Below, in pieces: positions 7,433 through 14,569 of a DNA stretch of 64,000 nucleotides. Within the stretch, counting starts at the first letter, position 1. Every line of letters starts with the position of its first letter. Location: assembly GCA_020636915.1 (NCBI GenBank), contig JACJWV010000017.1, positions 1-64,000 of the forward strand. The letters are read 5' to 3'. Position numbers and translations under genes: made by a program. This stretch comes from Nocardioides sp. (GTDB taxonomy: Bacteria > Actinomycetota > Actinomycetes > Propionibacteriales > Nocardioidaceae). The notes beneath the pieces are model-generated. The model was not told the DNA's origin. It saw only the letters and a list, made by a program, of their open reading frames with translations, and did no database searches.

Positions 7433-9820
7433 GTGTCCGCGGCGACGTACGTCCGCGACTTCGCCCGGCTCGGGCGGGACGACGTCGCGCTCGTCGGGGG
7501 CAAGAACGCCTCCCTCGGCGAGATGTACCAACACCTGAGCGAGGCGGGGGTGCGCGTCCCGGGCGGGTTCGCGATCACCGCCGACGGCTACCGTCACGTC
7601 CTCGACGCCGCCGGCGCCTGGCCGGCCCTGGCCGCTGCCTTCGACGGGCTCGACCCCGACGACGTCGCCGAGCTGGCCGTCCGGGCCGAGCGCGCGCGCC
7701 GGATCGTCCACGACGCCGGGCTGCCGGACGACCTGCGGGCCGAGGTGCTCGCGGCGTACCGCGCCCTCCAGGACCGGTACGGCGCGGACCTGCGCGTGGC
7801 CGTCCGCAGCAGTGCCACCGCGGAGGACCTGCCCGAGGCCAGCTTCGCCGGTCAGCACGAGACCTACCTCGACGTCGTCGGCGAGGAGCAGCTGCTCGAG
7901 GCGGTCCGCAGCTGCTTCGCGAGCATCTTCACCGACCGCGGCGTCCACTACCGGCACCGCCAGGGGTTCGACCAGCTCAAGGTCGCCCTCTCCGTCGGCG
8001 TGATGAAGATGGTGCGCTCGGACCTGGCGAGCTCCGGGGTGATGTTCACCCTCGACACCGAGTCCGGCCACCGCGACGTGGTGCTGCTGACCGCTTCCTA
8101 CGGGCTGGGCGAGAACGTCGTCCAGGGCGTGGTCGACCCGGACGAGTTCTACGTCCACAAGCCGACCTACGAGACCGGCCACCGCGCCGTGCTGCGGCGC
8201 CGGCTCGGGCAGAAGGCCGTCCGGATGGTCGCCGCCGGCGCGTCCGGCACGCGCAACGAGCCGACCCCGGACGCGGACCGCCGCCGCTTCTGCCTCACCG
8301 ACGACGAGGTGCTCGAGCTGGCCGGGGCCGCGATCGCGATCGAGCACCACTACGGCCGCCCGATGGACGTCGAGTGGGCGAAGGACGGGCTCGACGGCAC
8401 GACGTACATCGTCCAGGCGCGGCCGGAGACAGCCTCCTCGCAGACCGTGGTCACGTCCCTGCGCCGGTACGTCGTCGACGCACCCGGCGAGGTGCTCGCC
8501 AGCGGTCGCGCGGTCGGTGACCGGCTCGCGGTCGGCCCGGTGCGGGTCGTGCGGGGCATCGACGAGCTGACGGCGTTCCGGCCGGGCGAGGTGCTCGTCG
8601 CCGACACCACCACCCCCGACTGGGAGCCGGTGATGAAGACGGCTTCCGCGGTCGTGACGGACCGGGGCGGACGGACCTGCCACGCCGCGATCGTCGCGCG
8701 GGAGCTCGGGCTGCCGGCGGTCGTCGGGACCGGCGACGCAACCACCACCCTCACCGACGGTGAGGTCGTGACGGTCTCCTGCGCCGAGGGCGAGGCCGGG
8801 CGCGTCTACCGCGGCGAGGTCGCACACCACGTCGACGAGGTCGATCTTGCCGGCATGCCGCGGCCGCGGACGATGATCATGGTCAACCTCGGGAACCCGG
8901 CGCTGGCGTTCCACACCTCCCTGCTGCCCAACGACGGCGTGGGCCTGGCCCGCATGGAGTTCATCATCAGCGAGGCCATCAAGGTCCACCCGCTGGCGCT
9001 CGTGCACCCCGAGCAGATCCGCGACGAGGCCGACCGGGCACTGGTCGAGGAGCTCGTCGCCGGCTATCCCGATGGCGCGGCCTACTTCGTGGAGCGGCTC
9101 TCGGAGGGCGTGGGCACCATCGCCGCGGCGTTCTACCCGCGCCCGGTCGTCGTGCGGATGTCGGACTTCAAGACCAACGAGTACGCGAGCCTGGTCGGAG
9201 GCAGCGCCTTCGAGCCGCACGAGGAGAACCCGATGCTCGGGTTCCGCGGCGCGTCCCGCTACGCCCACCCGGCGTACGAGGAGGGCTTCGCGCTCGAGTG
9301 CCGGGCCATGCGACGGGTCCGCGAGGAGATGGGTCTGACCAACGTGGTCCTCATGCTGCCGTTCGTGCGGCGGCTCGCCGAGGCCGACCTGGTGCTCGGC
9401 CGGATGGCCGAACTCGGGCTCGCGCGCGGTCGGGACGGCCTGCAGGTCTACGCGATGTGCGAGATCCCGAACAACGTGATCCTGGTCGACGAGTTCGCGC
9501 ACCGCTTCGACGGGCTCTCGATCGGCTCGAACGACCTGACCCAGCTCACCCTCGGGGTCGACCGGGACAGCGAGATCGTGGCGTTCGACTACGACGAGCG
9601 CGACCCCGGCGTGAAGCGGATGATCGAGCTCGCGGTCGAGGGCTGCCGGCGCAACGGCATCCACTCGGGCATCTGCGGCCAGGCGCCGTCGGACTACCCG
9701 GACATGGCGCAGTTCCTCGTCGAGATCGGCATCGACTCGATGAGCCTGAACCCCGACAGCATCCTGCGCACCACGCGGGCCGTGGTCGAGCTCGAGGAGC
9801 GCCTCGGCACGACGACCTGA
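7433..9820 (+). CDS. ppsA: Phosphoenolpyruvate synthase
   Basis: 795 residues with the three expected parts: an N-terminal nucleotide-binding domain (LVGGKNASLGEMY at 20-32; RSSATAEDLPEASFAGQ near 125-141), a central phosphohistidine domain (GGRTCHAAIVARELGLPAVV, His417), and a C-terminal PEP/pyruvate TIM barrel with SICGQ-like GICGQAPSDYP (Cys748). It converts pyruvate and ATP to PEP, AMP and phosphate. The length fits PpsA (about 790) rather than pyruvate phosphate dikinase (about 880). The GTG start at 7433 is 6 bp after the DUF1876 gene. Together with the ferredoxin-linked oxidoreductase downstream it could draw carbon from acetyl-CoA through pyruvate to PEP under low oxygen. Confidence 0.92.
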   Translation: MSAATYVRDFARLGRDDVALVGGKNASLGEMYQHLSEAGVRVPGGFAITADGYRHVLDAAGAWPALAAAFDGLDPDDVAELAVRAERARRIVHDAGLPDDLRAEVLAAYRALQDRYGADLRVAVRSSATAEDLPEASFAGQHETYLDVVGEEQLLEAVRSCFASIFTDRGVHYRHRQGFDQLKVALSVGVMKMVRSDLASSGVMFTLDTESGHRDVVLLTASYGLGENVVQGVVDPDEFYVHKPTYETGHRAVLRRRLGQKAVRMVAAGASGTRNEPTPDADRRRFCLTDDEVLELAGAAIAIEHHYGRPMDVEWAKDGLDGTTYIVQARPETASSQTVVTSLRRYVVDAPGEVLASGRAVGDRLAVGPVRVVRGIDELTAFRPGEVLVADTTTPDWEPVMKTASAVVTDRGGRTCHAAIVARELGLPAVVGTGDATTTLTDGEVVTVSCAEGEAGRVYRGEVAHHVDEVDLAGMPRPRTMIMVNLGNPALAFHTSLLPNDGVGLARMEFIISEAIKVHPLALVHPEQIRDEADRALVEELVAGYPDGAAYFVERLSEGVGTIAAAFYPRPVVVRMSDFKTNEYASLVGGSAFEPHEENPMLGFRGASRYAHPAYEEGFALECRAMRRVREEMGLTNVVLMLPFVRRLAEADLVLGRMAELGLARGRDGLQVYAMCEIPNNVILVDEFAHRFDGLSIGSNDLTQLTLGVDRDSEIVAFDYDERDPGVKRMIELAVEGCRRNGIHSGICGQAPSDYPDMAQFLVEIGIDSMSLNPDSILRTTRAVVELEERLGTTT

Positions 9821-9894
9821 CCCACCACTCGCTCCCGTGCACCCGTGCCGGCCCCGGGTGGGGCGGGGCCGGCACGCGGCCCCGGGGGAGCTGC

Positions 9895-9961
9895 AACGCC
9901 GTGTTACCCCTTGTTCCCAGGGGGGTTGGAACAGGGCGGGTACAGGCAGTAACACGGCGTT
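9895..9961. repeat. Nested inverted repeat after ppsA
   Basis: The outer arms AACGCCGTGTTAC (9895-9907) and GTAACACGGCGTT (9949-9961) are perfectly complementary over 13 bp. An inner pair TGTTCC (9912-9917) / GGAACA (9928-9933) sits inside. There is no T-tract. It could be a terminator for ppsA or a bipartite operator for an unknown regulator; the sequence does not decide. Confidence 0.6.
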
Positions 9962-10027
9962 ACAGCTCGGGAGCCGCCCCCCCACCAGGGGCGCCGGCGA
10001 TGCGCAGTCCGAACGTCGGAGCACGGC

Positions 10028-10041
10028 GTGACCTTCGACCC
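10028..10041 (+). promoter_or_regulatory. DevR-type box at -42.5 of the oxidoreductase operon
   Basis: GTGACCTTCGACCC, centred exactly 42.5 bp before the GTG start at 10077. A hexamer CAGGGT lies at -12 to -7 and GTGGAGTC directly precedes the start. This is the same layout as at ctpF (18878) and the 70-residue gene (53016), and predicts a leaderless transcript. Confidence 0.65.
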
Positions 10042-10076
10042 TCGTCACCCCCGACGCCGTCGCGCAGGGTGGAGTC

Positions 10077-10697
10077 GTGTTCAACGTCAGGTTCCACGGG
10101 CGGGGTGGCCAGGGCGTCGTGACCGCGGCGGAGATGCTGTCGGTCGCGGCGTTCGACTGCGGCCTGCACGCCCAGGCCTTCCCGACCTTCGGCTCGGAGC
10201 GCACCGGCGCGCCGGTGACGTCGTACTGCCGCGTCGACGACCGACCGATCCGCTTCCACGAGCCCATCGAGGAGCCGCAGGCGATCGTCGTCCAGGACCC
10301 GACGCTGCTCCACGCCGTCCCGGTGCTGGCCGGCGTGCAGCCCTCCAGCTACGTCCTGCTCAACACCTCCCGCGAGCTGTCGCTCGCCGGGGTGCCGGAC
10401 GGGGACCGGGTCGCGCCCGACCGGCTGGTGACGCTGGCGGCCACCGACCTGGCGCGGGAGGTGCTGGGCCGGCCGGTGCCGAACACCGCGCTCCTCGGGG
10501 CGCTCGCGGCGCTGACCGGCGTCGTCCCGCTCGAGGCGGTGCTGGTGGCGATCCGGCAGCGCTTCGCCGGTCCGGTCGCCGAGGCCAACGTGGAGCTCGC
10601 GGTGCGGGCGCACGCGTCCGTGGCGCACGACAGCATGGGGACCGTGCGGGCCATGGGGCCGGCGCGGGCAGGGGGGACGGTGGGCGGCCGTGCGTGA
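10077..10697 (+). CDS. 2-oxoacid:acceptor oxidoreductase, gamma subunit
   Basis: 206 residues matching the gamma (POR catalytic domain) subunit of pyruvate/2-oxoacid:ferredoxin oxidoreductases: GRGGQGVVTAAEML near the N-terminus, FGSERTGAPVTSYCR (about 38-52), and the C-terminal LGALAALTGVVPLEAV segment. The subunit forms part of the CoA- and thiamine-binding interface of the complex. It is encoded first in a tight four-gene operon (gamma, alpha, beta, NAD(P)H/ferredoxin partner), and its end overlaps the alpha gene by 8 bases. The GTG start is supported by the DevR-type box at -42.5 and the -10-like hexamer. Substrate (pyruvate versus another 2-oxoacid) cannot be told from sequence alone. 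Confidence 0.88.
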   Translation: MFNVRFHGRGGQGVVTAAEMLSVAAFDCGLHAQAFPTFGSERTGAPVTSYCRVDDRPIRFHEPIEEPQAIVVQDPTLLHAVPVLAGVQPSSYVLLNTSRELSLAGVPDGDRVAPDRLVTLAATDLAREVLGRPVPNTALLGALAALTGVVPLEAVLVAIRQRFAGPVAEANVELAVRAHASVAHDSMGTVRAMGPARAGGTVGGRA

Positions 10698-11871
10698 GCA
10701 GGTCGAGGGCTCACGCGCGGTTGCCTGCGCCGTCGCGATGTGCCGCCCCCAGGTGGTGGCGGCCTACCCGATCTCCCCGCAGACCCACATCGTCGAGGCG
10801 CTCTCCGACCTGGTGCGCACCGGTGAGCTGGCGCAGTGCGAGTACCTCACCGTCGAGTCCGAGTTCGCGGCCATGTCGGCGTGCATCGGAGCGTCCGCCG
10901 TCGGGGCGCGTGCCTACACGGCGAGCGCCAGCCAGGGCCTGCTGTTCATGGCCGAGGCCGTCTTCAACGCCTCGGGGCTCGGCCTGCCGATCGTGATGAC
11001 CGTGGCGAACCGGGCCATCGGTGCGCCCATCAACATCTGGAACGACCACTCCGACGCCATGGCCCTGCGCGACGCCGGCTGGATCCAGCTCTACGCCGCC
11101 GACGTGCAGGAGGCGACCGACCTGCACCTGCAGGCGTTCGTGGTCGCCGAGCGCACGTCGCTGCCGGTCATGGTCTGCATGGACGGCTTCGTGCTGACCC
11201 ACGCCGTCGAGGAGGTGGACCTGCCCGAGCAGGAGCAGGTCGACGCGTTCGTCCCGCCGTTCGTCCCGCAGCAGCTGCTGGACCCCGACGACCCGGTGAC
11301 GATCGGCGCGATGGTCGGGCCCGAGGCCTTCACGGAGGTCCGCTACCTGATGCAGCAGCGCATGGACACCGCGATCGGGACCGTGGCCGAGGTCGCCCAC
11401 GACTTCCGGGAGGCGTTCGGTCGGTCCAGCGGCGGCCTGGTCCGCGGCTACCGGCTGGAGGACGCCGACACCGTGCTCGTCACCCTCGGCTCGGTCGCCG
11501 GGGCCGCCACCGAGGTCGTCGACGAGCTGCGCGAGCAGGGCATCGCCGCAGGCACCCTGACCCTCACCTGCTTCCGGCCCTGGCCCGACGAGGCGGTCCG
11601 CGAGGCCCTGGCCGGAGCGCGGCGGGTCGTGGTGCTCGAGCGCGCCTTCAGCGTCGGCCGCGGGAGCATCGTCGGCCAGGACGTGCGCGACTCCCTCCAC
11701 GACCTCCCGGTGACCGTCGTCGAGGCCGTGGGCGGGCTGGGCGGGCGGCCGGTCCGGCGCTCCGACGTACGACGCCTCGTCGAGGGCGTGGCAGCGGACC
11801 TGCTGCCCACCGGGCGGCTGCACTTCCTCGACCTCGACCACGCGCTGCTGGCCTCGGCCGGCGTCCGGTGA
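10690..11871 (+). CDS. 2-oxoacid:acceptor oxidoreductase, alpha subunit
   Basis: 393 residues. The N-terminal AAYPISPQTHIVEALSDLV and the following VESEFAAMSACIGASAVGAR, then TASASQGLLFMAEAVFNASG, are the classic pyrimidine-binding (PorA) signatures. A transketolase C-terminal-like domain follows (DTVLVTLGSVAGAATEVVDEL). With gamma and beta it decarboxylates a 2-oxoacid to an acyl-CoA and passes two electrons to ferredoxin. The GTG start at 10690 overlaps the gamma gene. There are only 12 bp to the beta gene, so the order and spacing indicate one transcript. Confidence 0.9.
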   Translation: MREQVEGSRAVACAVAMCRPQVVAAYPISPQTHIVEALSDLVRTGELAQCEYLTVESEFAAMSACIGASAVGARAYTASASQGLLFMAEAVFNASGLGLPIVMTVANRAIGAPINIWNDHSDAMALRDAGWIQLYAADVQEATDLHLQAFVVAERTSLPVMVCMDGFVLTHAVEEVDLPEQEQVDAFVPPFVPQQLLDPDDPVTIGAMVGPEAFTEVRYLMQQRMDTAIGTVAEVAHDFREAFGRSSGGLVRGYRLEDADTVLVTLGSVAGAATEVVDELREQGIAAGTLTLTCFRPWPDEAVREALAGARRVVVLERAFSVGRGSIVGQDVRDSLHDLPVTVVEAVGGLGGRPVRRSDVRRLVEGVAADLLPTGRLHFLDLDHALLASAGVR

Positions 11872-11883
11872 AGGGCGGCTGAC

Positions 11884-12891
11884 ATGACCTCCACCCGCGA
11901 GACCCGGCTCTACCAGGTCGGCACCTTCGCCGCCGGCAACCGGCTGCTCGACCTCGAGGACCGCAGCGTGCAGGCGCACCCGGACCGCACCAACGCGATC
12001 ACCAGCGGCCACCGTGCCTGCCGCGGCTGCGGCGAGGCGCTGGGCGCGCGGTTCGTGCTCGACGCCGCCGTGCGCGCCGCCGGAGGCGACCTGGTCACCG
12101 CGAACGCCACCGGCTGCCTCGAGGTCTTCTCGACGCCGTACCCGGAGTCGTCGTGGCAGGTCCCGTGGCTGCACTCCCTCTTCGGCAACGCCCCGGCCGT
12201 CGCGTCCGGCATGGCGGCCGGGCTGCGCGCCCAGGGCCGCGCGACGCGCGTGGTCGGGCAGGCCGGTGACGGCGGCACCGTGGACATCGGGTTCGGCTGC
12301 CTGTCGGGCATGTTCGAGCGCAACGACGACGTGCTCTTCGTCTGCTACGACAACCAGGGCTACATGAACACCGGCGTCCAGCGCTCGGGAGCCACTCCCC
12401 CGGCCGCTCGGACCGCGACCACCTCGACAGCGGGTGACGTGCCGGGCAACCCGTTCGGGCAGGGCAAGTCGGCGCCGCTCATCGCGATGGCGCACGAGAT
12501 CCCGTACGTCGCGACCGCGACCGTCGCCGACCTGCGCGACCTCGAGGACAAGGTGACCCGCGCGATGGAGCACCACGGAGCGCGCTACCTGCACGTCCTG
12601 GTGCCCTGCCCGCTGGGCTGGGCGGCCGACCCGAGCGACACCGTGCGGCTCGCGAGGCTGGCGACCGAGTCCGGCCTGTTCCCGCTCTTCGAGGCCGAGC
12701 ACGGCGAGGTCACCGGCGTGACGCCGATCCGGCACCGGGTCCCCGTCGACGACTACCTGCGGCTCCAGGGCCGCTACGCCCACCTCTTCGGCGAGCCCGG
12801 GCGCCCCGACCTGGTCGCCCGGCTGCAGGCCGGCGCGGACCGCAACATCGCCCGGTTCGGGCTGCTCGAGGAGGGCGGGGACCGACCATGA
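11884..12891 (+). CDS. 2-oxoacid:acceptor oxidoreductase, beta (TPP-binding) subunit
   Basis: 335 residues. Cluster-binding cysteines (HRACRGCGEALG, then NATGCLEVFS) and the TPP motif GDGGTVDIGFG...NDDVLFVCYDNQGYMNTG match PorB-type subunits. The subunit carries thiamine diphosphate and a proximal 4Fe-4S cluster. There is no separate delta (ferredoxin-like) subunit; the next gene supplies such a domain at its C-terminus. Its stop overlaps the start of that gene by 4 bases (ATGA), so the two products are probably made in equal amounts. The enzyme type is usually oxygen-sensitive, which suits induction with a hypoxia regulon. Confidence 0.9.
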   Translation: MTSTRETRLYQVGTFAAGNRLLDLEDRSVQAHPDRTNAITSGHRACRGCGEALGARFVLDAAVRAAGGDLVTANATGCLEVFSTPYPESSWQVPWLHSLFGNAPAVASGMAAGLRAQGRATRVVGQAGDGGTVDIGFGCLSGMFERNDDVLFVCYDNQGYMNTGVQRSGATPPAARTATTSTAGDVPGNPFGQGKSAPLIAMAHEIPYVATATVADLRDLEDKVTRAMEHHGARYLHVLVPCPLGWAADPSDTVRLARLATESGLFPLFEAEHGEVTGVTPIRHRVPVDDYLRLQGRYAHLFGEPGRPDLVARLQAGADRNIARFGLLEEGGDRP

Positions 12892-14543
12892 CGACCCACC
12901 GCGACCACCCGTTCGCGATCACTCTGGACGTCGGCTCCAGCCGCGCCAACCACACCGGGGCCTGGCGCACCGAGCGTCCCGTGTACGTCGACCTGCGCCC
13001 GCCCTGCGCCGAGGGCTGCCCCGCGGGCGAGGACGTCCGGGGATGGCTGCGCGACGCCGAGGACGGCGACGCGGGGCCCACGAACGGCTACGAGCTGGCG
13101 TGGCGCCGGATCATGGAGGTCAACCCCTTCCCCGCCGTCATGGGCCGCATCTGCTACCACCCCTGCGAGACGTCCTGCAACCGCGCGACCCTCGACGAGT
13201 CGGTCGGCATCAACGCCGTGGAGCGCTTCCTCGGCGACGAGGCGATCCGCTCCGGCTGGACCCCGGAGGTCCACGCCGAGCCCAGCGGCAAGCACGTGCT
13301 CGTCGTCGGCTCGGGCCCGGCCGGCCTCTCCGCGGCGTACCACCTGGTGCGGCGCGGCCACCGGGTGACGGTGGTCGAGGCGGCTCCCCAGCCCGGCGGG
13401 ATGATGCGCTACGGCATCCCGACCTACCGGCTCCCCCGCGACGTGCTCGACGCCGAGATCGACCGGATCCTCGCGCTCGGGGTCGAGCTGCGGCTCGAGC
13501 ACCCCGTGACGGACCTCGAGGCCGAGCTCGAGGACGGGTACGACGCGGCGTTCCTGGCCGTCGGTGCGCAGCTCGGCAAGCGGGCGTACCTGCCTGCCGG
13601 CTCCGCCGCGCGGGTGGTGGACGCGGTCCAGATGCTGCACGGCGTCGAGGAGGGCGAGCTCCCGCTGCTCGGGCGCCGGGTCGCCGTCTACGGCGGCGGC
13701 AACACCGCCATGGACGCCGCACGCACCGCGCGACGGCTGGGCGCCGAGGACGCGATCGTCGTCTACCGGCGCACCCGCGACCGGATGCCCGCCCACCCGA
13801 GCGAGGTCGAGGAGGCCGAGGCCGAGGGCGTGCGGTTCACCTGGCTCTCGACCATCACCCAGGTCGAGGAGGGCGGGCTGACGATCGAGCGGATGGAGCT
13901 CGACGAGACGGGCTTCCCACAGCCGACCGGCGAGGTGGAGCACCTCGACGCCGACTCGGTCGTGCTCGCGCTCGGGCAGGAGACCGACCTCGGGTTCCTC
14001 TCGCGGGTGCCGGGCCTCGAGCTCCGCGACGGGGTCCTGGTCGTCGACGACGACCTGATGACCGGGCGCCCCGGTCTCTTCGCCGGCGGCGACATGGTGC
14101 CCGCGGTCCGGTCCGCCACGGTCGGCATCGGGCACGGTCGCCGCGCGGCCGCGTCGATCGACGCGTGGCTGCGCAGCTCCTCCGCCGACGCCGCGCCCGG
14201 ACCGGCCGAGGCGACGTACGACCGGCTGCACACCTGGTACTACACCGACGCCTCCCGGGCACACCGCCCCTCGCTCGAGGCGGTCCGGCGCTCGTCGACG
14301 TTCGACGAGGTGGTCCAGGGCTTCGACCGCGGCACCGCCCTCTACGAGGCCCGCCGCTGCCTGTCGTGCGGGACGTGCTTCTCCTGCGACAACTGCTTCG
14401 GCATGTGCCCCGACAACGCGGTGATCAAGACCGACGACCCGGACACGCCCTACGTCATCGACCTCGACTACTGCAAGGGCTGCGGGATCTGCGCCGCCGA
14501 GTGCCCGGCGGGGGCGATCACGATGGAGCCCGAGGAGATCTGA
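12888..14543 (+). CDS. GltD-like NAD(P)H/FAD oxidoreductase fused to a 2x[4Fe-4S] ferredoxin domain
   Basis: 551 residues. The N-terminus has GltD-type cluster cysteines (PPCAEGCPAGEDV; CYHPCETSCNRATL). An FAD-binding fold follows (VLVVGSGPAGLSAAYHLVRR, about 136-155), then an NAD(P)-binding fold (YGGGNTAMDAARTARRL, about 266-282). The last 65 residues carry two cysteine sets (RRCLSCGTCFSCDNCFGMCP and DYCKGCGICAAECPAG), like the delta subunit of pyruvate:ferredoxin oxidoreductase. It is therefore probably the electron port that links the alpha-beta-gamma complex to NAD(P)H, in either direction. It overlaps the beta gene by 4 bases. GltD itself is less likely: there is no large glutamate synthase subunit nearby and GltD lacks this tail. 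Confidence 0.85.
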   Translation: MTTHRDHPFAITLDVGSSRANHTGAWRTERPVYVDLRPPCAEGCPAGEDVRGWLRDAEDGDAGPTNGYELAWRRIMEVNPFPAVMGRICYHPCETSCNRATLDESVGINAVERFLGDEAIRSGWTPEVHAEPSGKHVLVVGSGPAGLSAAYHLVRRGHRVTVVEAAPQPGGMMRYGIPTYRLPRDVLDAEIDRILALGVELRLEHPVTDLEAELEDGYDAAFLAVGAQLGKRAYLPAGSAARVVDAVQMLHGVEEGELPLLGRRVAVYGGGNTAMDAARTARRLGAEDAIVVYRRTRDRMPAHPSEVEEAEAEGVRFTWLSTITQVEEGGLTIERMELDETGFPQPTGEVEHLDADSVVLALGQETDLGFLSRVPGLELRDGVLVVDDDLMTGRPGLFAGGDMVPAVRSATVGIGHGRRAAASIDAWLRSSSADAAPGPAEATYDRLHTWYYTDASRAHRPSLEAVRRSSTFDEVVQGFDRGTALYEARRCLSCGTCFSCDNCFGMCPDNAVIKTDDPDTPYVIDLDYCKGCGICAAECPAGAITMEPEEI

Positions 14544-14569
14544 GGCGAGGCCCGCCGGGTCGGACCGCC

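Noticed and set aside
6785..10267. Long open frame on the minus strand opposite ppsA and the gamma subunit (1160 codons)
   Set aside because: It runs antisense to strong enzyme genes, has shadow composition (His/Arg/Val/Gly-rich, no domain) and no ribosome-binding site; high GC makes such frames common.
12888..14543. Calling the 551-residue protein glutamate synthase small subunit (gltD)
   Set aside because: No gltB-type large subunit is nearby, and the ferredoxin-like tail with two 4Fe-4S sets and the overlap with the beta subunit gene point to an oxidoreductase partner.
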